64,000 bases of DNA from Geobacteraceae bacterium (GTDB taxonomy: Bacteria > Desulfobacterota > Desulfuromonadia > Geobacterales > Pseudopelobacteraceae), in NCBI GenBank assembly GCA_013336525.1, contig JAAXTM010000002.1:372001-436000 (forward strand), given 5' to 3'. Positions 36,273-45,685 of the stretch are shown here, piece by piece. Below the pieces are notes generated by a model that did not search any database, was not told where the DNA came from, and saw only the letters and a list, made by a program, of their open reading frames with translations. Position 1 is the stretch's first letter, and every line of letters starts with the position of its first letter. The position numbers were made by a program, and so were the translations under genes.

Positions 36273-37984
36273 GGCACACCCCCCGACAATCTGTCCTGTA
36301 AACCTGATTTCCTGATTGTTCGCCGTTCGACCGTCTGCCGGAAGATATCTTCCGTCCCCCAGATTTCAATAGACTGCCTGGCTCGGGTGACTGCCGTGTA
36401 GAGCAGCTCACGGCTGAGAGCTTCTGACAGATGATCCGGCAGAATAAATATCACCCTGTCAAATTCTGACCCCTGACTTTTGTGCACCGTCAAAGCAAAA
36501 GCGGTTTCACCCGGTGGCATCCGGAGGGTGGAAAGATGGCGCAGACCGCCCTCCGGGTTTTCAAACCAGACCGCTTGAGTACCTTCACTTTCCATGAGCA
36601 CACCGGTATCGCCATTAAAAAGGCCCAGTTCGTAATTGTTTCCGCTGATCATGACCGGCATCGGGCAGAAATTGTTCGGATCGTTCTTTCGCTCTGGAAC
36701 GAGAGCGTTAAGGCAGAGTCTGTTCAAGTTTTCTATGCCGTACGGTCCTGAACGGAGTGGCGATAAAACCTTGAACGAACCAAGCTCCGCAAGTGCTTCT
36801 GCGGGAGTTTTAGCCCCTGCATACCCCGAATAGCCGCTCCTGGCGGCAGTACTGAAAACCCCTTCAAACTCCCTGCCGGTCGGCAGCTGCCGCCAGTAGA
36901 TGTCCGAAAATCGCCCTGATTTTAACAGCTCTAACGCAGATGTGCCCTCCCCGTTATTAATCCGCTGACTTAAGGCGGCAATACCGCTTTCATCGCCGAA
37001 GCGATAGCTCTTGACCAACTGCGTGACCGGAACAGCTGCCTGACCCGCACAGTCGCAGATATCAGCCAATACCGCTCCCGCTGCGACCGAAGCCAGCTGA
37101 TTGCGGTCCCCCAGCAGAATGATCCGGGCATCGTCGCGGAGCGCTTCCATCAAGCTGGCCATCAGCTGCAGATCCACCATGGATGCTTCGTCTACGACCA
37201 TGATATCGCAGGACAGACGATTGTCACGATTATGCCGAAAGCCCCCCTTGCGGTTTTGTACGCCCAGCAAGCGGTGGATCGTGGAAACTCCGACAGGCAT
37301 ACAGCTTCTGATTCCATCCGCCAGATCAAGGCGTTCGGCAGCGAACAGAATCGACTGATGGAGTCGCATTGCTGCTTTACCGGTCGGAGCAGCTAGCACA
37401 ATTTCCGGGCGTGAATCCCGCTCCACATCAAGCAGCAGAGCCAGAATGCGGGCTACCGTGGCAGTTTTGCCGGTCCCTGGGCCACCGGAGATGACCGAGA
37501 ACCGATGGGTCAGCGCCATCCGGGCTGCAGATCGCTGCAGATCAACGCTGTCGCCCACCTGAGGGAAATAGAGGTCGAGAGCTGCATCCAGCACGGTTTC
37601 GTTTGTAATCAGCGGTCGGCTGCGGGACAGGATACCAGCCGCAACCAGCTGTTCGTATCGCCAGCAGCGGTGAAGATACAGACGGCCAGCCTTGTCGAGC
37701 ACCAGCGGGGTATATTCCCCGGGGGCACCAACGGTGTCACAGGATCGCAGAGATTCCTGCAGGAGCCTTATGTCTTGCGGTAGTGGTTTCTGAACAGTAC
37801 GCAGAGACGGAAGTGCTGCACCATCCAACAGGTCGTAAAGGTTAAAACAGGAATGACCACGCCCGGCAGAATAGCTGGCCAGAGCAGCTCCCCACCACAA
37901 CCCGTCACAAGGATGCTGATCGATGCGTACGATAAAATCGGCAAAGTGGGTATCAAGTTTTGACAGCTGAATCGCTTCGCTCAT
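36269..37984 (-). CDS. recD: RecD-like exodeoxyribonuclease V alpha subunit (superfamily 1 helicase)
   Basis: 571 residues. N-terminal RecD domain, then the helicase core with Walker A SGGPGTGKTATVARIL near residue 165, Walker B VVDEASMVDLQLM, LLGDRNQLASVAAG, and C-terminal ALTVHKSQGSEFDRVI and LLYTAVTRARQS. RecD is the 5'-3' motor of RecBCD, which processes DNA ends. RecB and RecC genes are not in the window. The length and N-terminus fit RecD of RecBCD rather than RecD2. The start overlaps the diguanylate cyclase stop (ATGA). Confidence 0.85.
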   Translation of the reverse strand: MSEAIQLSKLDTHFADFIVRIDQHPCDGLWWGAALASYSAGRGHSCFNLYDLLDGAALPSLRTVQKPLPQDIRLLQESLRSCDTVGAPGEYTPLVLDKAGRLYLHRCWRYEQLVAAGILSRSRPLITNETVLDAALDLYFPQVGDSVDLQRSAARMALTHRFSVISGGPGTGKTATVARILALLLDVERDSRPEIVLAAPTGKAAMRLHQSILFAAERLDLADGIRSCMPVGVSTIHRLLGVQNRKGGFRHNRDNRLSCDIMVVDEASMVDLQLMASLMEALRDDARIILLGDRNQLASVAAGAVLADICDCAGQAAVPVTQLVKSYRFGDESGIAALSQRINNGEGTSALELLKSGRFSDIYWRQLPTGREFEGVFSTAARSGYSGYAGAKTPAEALAELGSFKVLSPLRSGPYGIENLNRLCLNALVPERKNDPNNFCPMPVMISGNNYELGLFNGDTGVLMESEGTQAVWFENPEGGLRHLSTLRMPPGETAFALTVHKSQGSEFDRVIFILPDHLSEALSRELLYTAVTRARQSIEIWGTEDIFRQTVERRTIRKSGLQDRLSGGVP

Positions 37985-39072
37985 CTGGAAACATCACCAT
38001 GCTTACCGAAAGATTCACCGTACATGTCTTCGCTGAAAACCGTCAGACGATTTTTACCGGTACGCTTGCTGACGTACATGGACTCATCGGCTCTTGCCAT
38101 GATCGCGCGCACATCGCCGCCATCATCCGGATAGCCGGCCAATCCGGCCGAGAGAGTAGTCAAAATTTTCTGCCCTTCGAAATCGAAAGGAGCTGAAGAC
38201 ATACCGGTAATAATCCTTTCAACAGCACAGACAACATCCTGTTTGCCGGCCTCATTGAACATGATGACAAATTCATCGCCGCCATAGCGTGCGCAGAAAT
38301 CGGAACCGCGAATGTTTGCGGTGATCATCCCGGCAACATGCTGAATCAACTTTGTTCCGGCAAAGTGTCCGTACTGGTCGTTGATTTTTTTGAGGTTATC
38401 GGCGTCAATCATACAGACAGCAAATGGCCTGATGTAGCGTATGGCAAGTTTTTCCTGCACCTCGGCCAGAAGGAAAAAATTGCGCATGTTATTGATGCCG
38501 GTGACTTCATCAGTCAGCGACAGCCGTTCTACTTCGCTGCGGGCAGCCTCACTCTCCCCGGCCAACATGGCCCCCAGATGGGCAATCAGCATAAAGGGGA
38601 ATAATTCGATGATGTGGGTCAGATAATAGTTGAGCTCCCTGAATTCAGCGGAAGCCAGCAGAAGGTAGGATGTCACCGCCAGGCCGGCCATGAAGTAGGT
38701 CACCCGGCGCCCTTGAGTAAGGGCTGTTGCCATCAGAACCAGGTAAATCAATGACATGAACGGGCTGGTTAATTTCCCGGTATACCAGCAGACCGCCACA
38801 ATGAAGGAGAGAAAAACCATCAGATCGATAAATATCTTTATGGCGCCGTATTTGCGGGAGAGTAATCCATAGCGGGCATTGAGGTTGTAAAGAAACAGAA
38901 GGACAGAGAACGCTGCCGGAAAGACCATGCTGGCCCCTTCAGTCGGCGAGATTTTTATGTCAAGCGCTACCAGTGCGATCAGCAGCCAGGAGATATTACC
39001 CATGATGCGGTCATATCCTTTATAGCGCTGCTGTGTACTCTGGTCCACTTCGATGTCGAGTTTTTCATCCAT
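37981..39072 (-). CDS. Membrane diguanylate cyclase (GGDEF)
   Basis: 363 residues. About six membrane helices (25-175), then a GGDEF domain with LTDEVTGINNMRNFFLL, MIDADNLKKINDQYGHF and RYGGDEFVIMF, so it should make c-di-GMP. An I-site RxxD is replaced by RGSD just before (NIRGSDFCARYGG), which does fit RxxD and suggests product inhibition. Start follows AAGGAGGAATCTGGT. First gene of the unit with RecD, epimerase and RlpA genes, all overlapping or close. Confidence 0.87.
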   Translation of the reverse strand: MDEKLDIEVDQSTQQRYKGYDRIMGNISWLLIALVALDIKISPTEGASMVFPAAFSVLLFLYNLNARYGLLSRKYGAIKIFIDLMVFLSFIVAVCWYTGKLTSPFMSLIYLVLMATALTQGRRVTYFMAGLAVTSYLLLASAEFRELNYYLTHIIELFPFMLIAHLGAMLAGESEAARSEVERLSLTDEVTGINNMRNFFLLAEVQEKLAIRYIRPFAVCMIDADNLKKINDQYGHFAGTKLIQHVAGMITANIRGSDFCARYGGDEFVIMFNEAGKQDVVCAVERIITGMSSAPFDFEGQKILTTLSAGLAGYPDDGGDVRAIMARADESMYVSKRTGKNRLTVFSEDMYGESFGKHGDVSR

Positions 39073-39090
39073 ACCAGATTCCTCCTTATA

Positions 39091-39209
39091 CCAGTTTCAA
39101 ATCAAAGATGCAGTCAAGGCGGCGAGGATTGAGGCAACGAAGGCATACAACCAGTATGCTAAGGAGCCGAAGACGAGCCAACGAAGAGGGCGCTTTGATC
39201 TGGAATTGG
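39091..39209. repeat. MITE-like element with 17-bp imperfect terminal inverted repeats
   Basis: CCAGTTTCAAATCAAAG at the left and CTTTGATCTGGAATTGG at the right are inverted copies with 14 of 17 matches, enclosing 85 bases (GGCGGCGAGGATTGAGGCAA ... AGGAGCCGAAGACGAGCCAA). It lies between two minus-strand genes and overlaps neither. No transposase frame fits inside. Confidence 0.55.
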
Positions 39210-39211
39210 AA

Positions 39212-39700
39212 TCAGCCTGCAGCGGTCAGTGCCGCTATAGCCGTGACGACATAACGTGCAAGCTTGCCGGCAGCTACCAGCAGCGTAAACAGACCAAAAT
39301 TGATCCGCAACATACCACCAACAAGGCAGAGCGGATCCCCGATCAGCGGGATCCAGGAAAACAGCAGCGAGTATACCCCGAAACGCTGGTAATACTCCCG
39401 GGCCCTGTCCTGCTGACCCGGCGAGACCCGCATGACCTTCTCGATCAGCCAGCCGCCGCCCCATATTCCGATCAGATAGGTAACAACGGCCCCCAGATAA
39501 TTGCCAACGGTAGCGACGGCAACAGTCGGTAGCGGATCATATCCGGCAACCAGCATGGTCACCAGCAGCCACTCCGATCCGAGCGGCAGCAGAGTGGAAG
39601 CAAGAAAACTCATGAAGAACAGTGACAGATAGCCGGGGTGGCTGAGCCAGTCATGCAGCATGACAATATATGTCAGAAATTGGTTGTCAAAATGATTCAA
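39212..39700 (-). CDS. DedA/YqaA-family (VTT domain) membrane protein
   Basis: 162 residues with four or five membrane segments. Marks: FFMSFLASTLLPLGSEWLLV, the conserved GNYLGAVVTYLIG, YQRFGVYSLLFSWIPLIGDPLCLVGG. The re-entrant loop with G...R/E...P fits YqaA-like members. Such proteins move lipid carriers or support envelope integrity. Start could also be M14 (MLHDWL). Confidence 0.8.
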   Translation of the reverse strand: MNHFDNQFLTYIVMLHDWLSHPGYLSLFFMSFLASTLLPLGSEWLLVTMLVAGYDPLPTVAVATVGNYLGAVVTYLIGIWGGGWLIEKVMRVSPGQQDRAREYYQRFGVYSLLFSWIPLIGDPLCLVGGMLRINFGLFTLLVAAGKLARYVVTAIAALTAAG

Positions 39701-39791
39701 ATCGATACAATGCTCCCCGCTGCCGGCAGTTATTTCTGGCAGATGTCTGCAGACATTGTAACGATATATTCAGATTCGGCAAGGGGGAACC

Positions 39792-40823
39792 ATGCAGAAA
39801 GGAAAACCTGCTAAAAAATATTCCCAGGCGGGACGGCTGCATTCGATCATCCGGCTGCTTGAAACCAGACGGGGCCTGACACTGGACGAGCTTGCGGAAG
39901 AGTGCGACGTCGATCGGCGCACCATTCACCGCGATCTGAACGCAGTTGAGCAGGCAGGTTACTCTTTGACAACGGAGTGGAGCGAGGGGAAAAAACTCTA
40001 CAGTTTTATAACCAAATCGCGCAATCTCCCCCCGATCACCTTTACCCTTCCACAATTGATGTCTCTTTATCTGCTTCGCTCTCTCGGAGCCCATCTGGCC
40101 AGCACTCCTTTTCAGGCCGAGATAGACGAGCTCTTTAAAAGCATTCATTCAGTGCTGCCGGATCGCCATGCCGCACACCTGGAACGGATTGCACGGGTTT
40201 CACTGCCGCTGCTGCACGGGGCGCGGGATTACTCTCCTGCAGCATCCTTTGTAGGCGACCTGCAGAAAGCGCTGCTGCAACAGTACCGCATCCGACTGAG
40301 GTATGCCAAGAAGGGCAAGGATCAGGTCGATGAATATGATGTTGAGCCCTATACACTGGTCTTCCACAAAGGGGGGATTTATCTGCTGGGGAATGCCATC
40401 AACCGTTCCGGTATGCGCCTTTTTGCCCTTGAACGGGTCAGGGGGATAGATGTCACCCGTCAACGTTTTGAGATACCGGACAGCTATCAGCCGGAAGCCC
40501 ATTTCAGCAGCGCCTTCGGCCTGGTAAGCGACACACCGATGAACGTGCGGGTCCGTTTTTCCGCCGAGACAGCTCATGCAGTCAAGGATCGGATCTGGAT
40601 GCCGGGGCAGAAGATCAGCACTGATTCCGACGGGCGGACCACCCTGGAATTCGAGGCGGCGGGTAAGATGGAGCTGCTCTCGTGGGTACTTTCTTACGGC
40701 ATACATGCCGAGGTTCTGGATCCCCCGGAGCTTCGCAAGGAGGTCAGACGACAGGTGAAGGGGATGAGGGATATGTATCGGGGGAAAGAGAAAAAAGGCG
40801 AAAAACCGTCGAAGCAGCAATAG
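39792..40823 (+). CDS. WYL-domain HTH transcriptional regulator
   Basis: 343 residues. An N-terminal DeoR-type helix-turn-helix (RLHSIIRLLETRRGLTLDELAEECDVDRRTIHRDL, about 15-50) is followed by a WYL domain (about 150-225: QYRIRLRYAKK, VEPYTLVFHKGGIYLLGNA, FALERVRGIDVT) and a WCX C-terminal domain. WYL domains sense nucleic acid or nucleotide ligands, often in DNA-damage or defence settings. RBS AAGGGGGAACC precedes the ATG. Its target is unknown. Confidence 0.85.
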   Translation: MQKGKPAKKYSQAGRLHSIIRLLETRRGLTLDELAEECDVDRRTIHRDLNAVEQAGYSLTTEWSEGKKLYSFITKSRNLPPITFTLPQLMSLYLLRSLGAHLASTPFQAEIDELFKSIHSVLPDRHAAHLERIARVSLPLLHGARDYSPAASFVGDLQKALLQQYRIRLRYAKKGKDQVDEYDVEPYTLVFHKGGIYLLGNAINRSGMRLFALERVRGIDVTRQRFEIPDSYQPEAHFSSAFGLVSDTPMNVRVRFSAETAHAVKDRIWMPGQKISTDSDGRTTLEFEAAGKMELLSWVLSYGIHAEVLDPPELRKEVRRQVKGMRDMYRGKEKKGEKPSKQQ

Positions 40824-40868
40824 AAATGACATGTTTTATTCTTCACCATTTCAAAACCAGGAGACACT

Positions 40869-42014
40869 ATGTCAACTGATAGTACACTCAACAGCATTAT
40901 AACTACCCGCATTGCACAGCAGGGGCGCATAACCTTTGCCGAATTTATGGCGGCCTGCCTCTACACACCAGGGCTCGGATACTATACATCACCGGGGCGC
41001 AAAGTCGGGGCCGAGGGGGATTTTTATACCAGCATCACCGTGCATGCCTCGTTTGGACGCGTGATTGCCAGAGAGATCGCCCAGATGTGGCGCAGCATGG
41101 GGACACCAGCCGATTTTACCCTGATTGAATGCGGCGCAGGCAATGGACGATTGGCCTGCGACATAATGGATTATCTTGCCGAACGGGAAGTGCAGCTGTA
41201 TGCCGGGCTTAAGCTGGTGCTGGTAGAGCAGGAGCCGACCTTGGAGTCGGCACAGCGCGAGATGCTTTCCGCCCACCTGGACCGGCTCGCATGGCTTTCC
41301 CCGGATAAGTTTGCTTCAGAGAATTTCACTTTCAGCGGCTGCCTGTACTCCAATGAGCTTATCGATGCTCTGCCGGTACACCGTGTTGTGATGACCTCAG
41401 ATGGTCTGAAGGAAATTTATGTGACCTGCAAAGATGGCCTGTTTACCGAAGAGGCCGGTGAGCCATCGACTCCGGATATTGAAGCCTATTTGAAACGTAT
41501 TGCCGTGGAGCTTCATCCAGGCCAGCAGGCTGAAGTCAATCTGAACGCTCCAAAATGGCTGGCATCCGCTTCCAGGGCGCTCCAGCGCGGCTATATCATG
41601 ACAATTGATTACGGCTATCCAGCGCCGGAATTGTACACACCGCTCCGCAAGCTGGGAACACTGCTCTGTTATTACCGCCATCAGACTGAGGAAAATCCCT
41701 ATATCCGCCTCGGGTTACAGGATATAACCGCTCACGTTGATTTCACAACACTGATGAAATGTGGCGAAGATCTGGGCTTGCTGAACGTCTGGTTCGGGGA
41801 ACAGTACCGCTTCCTGCTCTCAGCAGGTATTATCGAGGAAATTGAAGAGATTGAGCGCTCTGCCATAGCTGAAGAGGAAAAACTTCGGCTCCGTTTGGCC
41901 CTTAAAAAACTGATCATGCCCGAAGGGGGGATGGGGGACACTTTCAGGGTACTGATCCAGTCCAAAGGTGTGAACGCTCCAAAGCTGCTATGCCAGCGCA
42001 GAATAGGTGGATAA
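40869..42014 (+). CDS. SAM-dependent methyltransferase, MidA/NDUFAF7 family
   Basis: 381 residues. GRITFAEFMAACLYTPGLGYY near residue 18 and GDFYTSITVHASFG are the family hallmark; LIECGAGNGRLACDIM near 82 is the SAM-binding loop; SNELIDALPVHRV follows. The mitochondrial homologue methylates an arginine of a complex I subunit. The bacterial role is not settled. Directly followed by the HAD gene with no gap. Confidence 0.87.
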   Translation: MSTDSTLNSIITTRIAQQGRITFAEFMAACLYTPGLGYYTSPGRKVGAEGDFYTSITVHASFGRVIAREIAQMWRSMGTPADFTLIECGAGNGRLACDIMDYLAEREVQLYAGLKLVLVEQEPTLESAQREMLSAHLDRLAWLSPDKFASENFTFSGCLYSNELIDALPVHRVVMTSDGLKEIYVTCKDGLFTEEAGEPSTPDIEAYLKRIAVELHPGQQAEVNLNAPKWLASASRALQRGYIMTIDYGYPAPELYTPLRKLGTLLCYYRHQTEENPYIRLGLQDITAHVDFTTLMKCGEDLGLLNVWFGEQYRFLLSAGIIEEIEEIERSAIAEEEKLRLRLALKKLIMPEGGMGDTFRVLIQSKGVNAPKLLCQRRIGG

Positions 42015-42668
42015 ATGTCGCATTTAACGTACTCTGAAATTCGCGCGATAGTTTTTGATCTGGACGGCACCCTGTATGTGTGCGATCGCTTTGCCTCCGA
42101 TATTCAGGATGCAGCAGCGGTGTACATAGCAGGAATCAAAGGGATCAGTCATGCGGAAGCCGGATTGCTGATGGCCGCAACACGATTGAGACTTGCGGAA
42201 GAAAGCGGCACGGTGCAGACACTCTCCGCAGTCTGCACAGAACTGGGCGGGAGCATACAGGAGCTGCACCGCTTCTTTGAAAGCACTCTGCGGCCGGAAG
42301 CATATCTTGTGAGGGACGAGCGGGTAATCCGTTTGCTGGAGCGGCTTGCAGAGCGCTATTCCCTCTACATTTATACCAACAACAATCGAGTATTAACGAC
42401 CCGCATCACCAATTATCTGGGACTGGAAGGTATCGTAAGCGGCATCTTCACTATTGATGACACATGGTGCGGCAAACCTGACGAGGGGATGGTAATCAGG
42501 TTATTAGAGAAGATCGGGCTCGCACCAAATGAAGTGTTATTCGTCGGAGATCGCTATGACGTCGATCTGCGCGTGCCGGATCAGCTTGGCTGCCCCGTGT
42601 ACCTGAGCCAGAACCTGGAGCAGCTGTTGCGGCTGGAAAATTTGCTTGTTCCTGCTACTCTTTCCTAA
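42015..42668 (+). CDS. HAD-superfamily hydrolase
   Basis: 217 residues. Motif I VFDLDGTLY near residue 13, motif II YIYTNNNR, Lys in CGKPDEGMV, motif IV FVGDRYDVDLR. A cap lies between motifs I and II, as in phosphoglycolate phosphatase-like enzymes. Substrate unknown. The ATG follows the previous stop immediately; the end overlaps the convergent rluD gene by 14 bp. Confidence 0.85.
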   Translation: MSHLTYSEIRAIVFDLDGTLYVCDRFASDIQDAAAVYIAGIKGISHAEAGLLMAATRLRLAEESGTVQTLSAVCTELGGSIQELHRFFESTLRPEAYLVRDERVIRLLERLAERYSLYIYTNNNRVLTTRITNYLGLEGIVSGIFTIDDTWCGKPDEGMVIRLLEKIGLAPNEVLFVGDRYDVDLRVPDQLGCPVYLSQNLEQLLRLENLLVPATLS

Positions 42669-43605
42669 GATAGGCCAGCAGCTCCTGCATGTCCTCCGGC
42701 GGTTCTGTAGTAAATTCAATATACTGGCCACTTGATGGATGTATAAAACCCAGGCAGCGGGCGTGCAGGGCCTGACGGCCAAGGCGGTTTATCATGCCGC
42801 GCAGCTGTGTATCCGGGATGTTGTTGCAGCGCCCTCCGTCCGGGTAAAGAGGATCTCCCAGAAGCGGAAAACCGGCTTCGGTAAGATGTACGCGGATCTG
42901 GTGGGTGCGTCCGGTCTCCAGCCTCAGTTCCACCAGCGAAACCCTGCCGTAGCGTTCCTTGACCTTCCAGCGGGTGACCGCATGCTTTCCGTTTTTTGCC
43001 TTGCCCGACAAGCGCAACCTCTCGGTCGGATGGCGTCCGATGATCCCTTCAATCTTGCCGGTATCCTCCGGCGGAGAACCATAAACCAGCGCCTGATAGA
43101 TGCGCTTGACACTATGCACGCTGAACTGTTCCGAAAGAGCTTGGTGGGCCCGGTCGTGCTTGGCTGCCACCAGGACTCCGGATGTACCTTTGTCGAGGCG
43201 ATGGACGATGCCGGGGCGCAATTCGCCGCCAATTCCTGCCAGATCGCTGCAGTGGGCCAGCAGGGCGTTGACCAGGGTGCCGCTGGTGTTACCCGCTCCG
43301 GGATGTACCACCATCCCGGCCTCCTTGTTGATCACAATCAGATCACTATCCTCATACAGAACTTCCAGCGGGATAGCCTCAGCCAGCGGTACAGCCGGGA
43401 GCGGCGGCGGGATATCAACTTCAATCTGCTCCCCCCCCCTCAGCTTCAGCGAAGTACGAACCTGTTTGCCGTCAACAAGCACGCGGCCTGTTTCGATTAA
43501 TCTTTGTACCATGGCCCGTGAATCGCCATCCATCTCGCGGCTCAGAAAAAGATCAATTCTGGTCGGCTCGCTTTCTGTGGAAAATGTAAATGAAAGATGA
43601 TTCAT
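42655..43605 (-). CDS. rluD: 23S rRNA pseudouridine synthase, RluD type
   Basis: 316 residues. An S4 RNA-binding domain (about 15-75: RIDLFLSRE...LIETGRVLVDGKQV) and the catalytic domain with VHRLDKGTSGVLVAAK (Asp nucleophile) and LVELRLETGRTHQIRVHL. The order S4-catalytic fits RluD-like enzymes that modify helix 69. Start MNHLSFTFSTES at 43605 follows GAGGTTATCT. Confidence 0.88.
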   Translation of the reverse strand: MNHLSFTFSTESEPTRIDLFLSREMDGDSRAMVQRLIETGRVLVDGKQVRTSLKLRGGEQIEVDIPPPLPAVPLAEAIPLEVLYEDSDLIVINKEAGMVVHPGAGNTSGTLVNALLAHCSDLAGIGGELRPGIVHRLDKGTSGVLVAAKHDRAHQALSEQFSVHSVKRIYQALVYGSPPEDTGKIEGIIGRHPTERLRLSGKAKNGKHAVTRWKVKERYGRVSLVELRLETGRTHQIRVHLTEAGFPLLGDPLYPDGGRCNNIPDTQLRGMINRLGRQALHARCLGFIHPSSGQYIEFTTEPPEDMQELLAYLRKE

Positions 43606-43700
43606 AGATAACCTCAACCCTTATAAACAGGAAAATTACGTTCACAAAACCATTTCCGCGAAAAACTCTGATATGATTTATAGCGTACTAATAAACAGCA

Positions 43701-43725
43701 AAGGCGCGCCGAGACGGCACGCCTT
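43701..43725 (-). terminator. Hairpin after the 87-residue gene
   Basis: AAGGCGCGCCG-AGAC-GGCACGCCTT, nearly perfect, lies 27 bases after the stop of the 87-residue gene. The T-run is short, so strength is uncertain. Confidence 0.5.
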
Positions 43726-43751
43726 GCAGAAATGATATATATTGCGATTTC

Positions 43752-44015
43752 TTACCAGATGGATGATTCGATCTTGCCGGCCCGCTTGATCAGAACGTCA
43801 ACCACGGCGGTCCCATAAATGGCTTCCGGATTGATATCGCTAGAGACGCGGGACAGAAAATGCTGACGCCCCTCTTCAAGCTCCTCGCTCAGAACATCAA
43901 AAATATCATCATTCTTGATGCCGTTCTCTACCTTTTCCTTGTTGTACATGGCCACATCGGAGAGAATGGCTCTGGCCAATCGCTTTGCCTGATCCGGATT
44001 ATCTATCATATTCAT
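43752..44015 (-). CDS. Conserved hypothetical protein, 87 aa
   Basis: 87 residues, soluble and mostly helical in appearance: DQAKRLARAILSDVAMYNKE near residue 8 and DIFDVLSEELEEGRQHFLSRV near 37. The AKRLARAILSDVALYN-type pattern is widespread in deltaproteobacterial proteins of unknown function. Follows the protease gene by 41 bp on the same strand. No function can be assigned. Confidence 0.65.
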   Translation of the reverse strand: MNMIDNPDQAKRLARAILSDVAMYNKEKVENGIKNDDIFDVLSEELEEGRQHFLSRVSSDINPEAIYGTAVVDVLIKRAGKIESSIW

Positions 44016-44056
44016 GGTTCATGTACCTCATGGAGTAGAATTTTAATAACATAGCA

Positions 44057-45490
44057 CTATTTTAAGCGTAATGCAAAGTAGATGCTCGCATCACCGCGCC
44101 GCACCAGAATTGTCAACCTGCTCCCCCGTCCGGCCTGCTGGATAATACGGTTATATTCCGCCGTATTTGACGTCCTCTTGCGGTTTACAGACACAATTAC
44201 GTCCCCGCGTCTGATCCCCGCTTCTGCAGCGGCTCCGTCACGAGCGATATCAACGACCACAACTCCGTCATCCTGATCGGCATTTTCGACAATCAGGCCG
44301 AGCAGATCAGTCTTCCCCTCCTGCTCTCGGCTGCCGCGCTCCTCATGCTGTCGTTTCGGTGCCGTATCGGCGCTTGCCAGGGTCATGCTCAACTCAAGCG
44401 TCTTGCCGTCGCGGAAGATGGTAATTTTAGCGCTTTTGCCGACGCCCGCTTCGGCGACCAGGCGCTGAAGGTGTGATGGGTCCTTCACCTCGTTGCCGTT
44501 CAGAGCGGTTATGACATCACCCTGACGTATGCCGGCCTTATCAGCCGGACCGCCTTTGATTATATCATTGACCAGGGCGCCCCTGGCCTGTTTCAGCCCG
44601 AATGATTGTGCCAGCTCTTCGGTTACCGGCTGGATCGTTACGCCCATATAACCTCGGCTGACACTCCCTTTCTGAATCAGCTGGGAAAAAATCGGCTTGG
44701 CCATGTTAACCGGAATAGCGAAGCCGATTCCCTGTCCGGCTGCTACGATCGCTGTGTTGATGCCAATCACCTCACCGTAGACATTCAGCAGCGGCCCCCC
44801 CGAATTTCCGGGGTTAATGGAGGCGTCGGTCTGGATAAAGTTCTCGTAGGTTTCAATACCCATATTGGAACGACCGGTTGCAGAAATAACACCGACCGTC
44901 ATGGTGCGATCAAGGCCGAAAGGGTTGCCGATGGCGATCGCCCACTGTCCGACCTCAAGCTTGTCAGAATCTCCCAGTACAGCGGTCGGAAGATCGGAGG
45001 CAGCAATCTTGATAACGGCAATATCGGTTTTTTGGTCGCCGCCAACCACTTTGGCATCATATATCTTGTCGTTGGATAGCTTTACCTGAATACTTTCGGC
45101 ATCACGTACGACATGGTCATTGGTTACGATGTAGCCATCCTTGCTGATCAAAAAACCGGAGCCAAGGCTCTTGCTCCGTCGTGTCTGCGGAGCGCCAAAA
45201 AATTCTTCGAAAAGCGGGTTGGTTTCAAAAAAGGGCTGAACAAATTTCTTCCTGCTGACTGTCGAGATGTTCACGACAGAAGGGGTCACCTTTTTTGACA
45301 CGTTGCTGAATGCCTTCTGGGTGGAAAGGATATCGGCCGGTACATCCTTGACCGGGGATTCCGCCACACCCCCTTTGCGATCTGATTCAAGAAAAAGCGG
45401 GGCTTCGTCTTTTCCTTTGCAGCCGCCAAGAACAGCAGCACTTAGCAAAACCGACACAAGAAGTAAAGATATGCAGGATTGAGTTTTCAT
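44057..45490 (-). CDS. DegP/HtrA-type periplasmic serine protease (lipoprotein)
   Basis: 477 residues. Lipobox VLGGC near residue 24, so probably membrane-anchored. Trypsin-like domain with the triad in VTNDHVV (His), KTDIAVIKI (Asp) and NPGNSGGPLLN (Ser), then two PDZ domains (about 285-375 and 385-475). It degrades or refolds damaged envelope proteins. The start at ATG 45490 has AGGTG eight bases upstream; GTG 45502 is an alternative. Confidence 0.9.
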   Translation of the reverse strand: MKTQSCISLLLVSVLLSAAVLGGCKGKDEAPLFLESDRKGGVAESPVKDVPADILSTQKAFSNVSKKVTPSVVNISTVSRKKFVQPFFETNPLFEEFFGAPQTRRSKSLGSGFLISKDGYIVTNDHVVRDAESIQVKLSNDKIYDAKVVGGDQKTDIAVIKIAASDLPTAVLGDSDKLEVGQWAIAIGNPFGLDRTMTVGVISATGRSNMGIETYENFIQTDASINPGNSGGPLLNVYGEVIGINTAIVAAGQGIGFAIPVNMAKPIFSQLIQKGSVSRGYMGVTIQPVTEELAQSFGLKQARGALVNDIIKGGPADKAGIRQGDVITALNGNEVKDPSHLQRLVAEAGVGKSAKITIFRDGKTLELSMTLASADTAPKRQHEERGSREQEGKTDLLGLIVENADQDDGVVVVDIARDGAAAEAGIRRGDVIVSVNRKRTSNTAEYNRIIQQAGRGSRLTILVRRGDASIYFALRLK

Positions 45491-45685
45491 TTTAATAAGC
45501 ACCTGAGTAGTAACGTAAATTTAGTTAACATGCTGAAACAATAGTCATGATTTTCAGGTGTGTCAAGGGATTCAAAGTGATTATGACAGGGGACCGGCGG
45601 CGTTCTATTCAGCATAATTATGTTATTGAATCACTGAGCTGTTTGTGTAAAAGTGGTCTCTCAATCAAACTGATGATGGGGGAAT

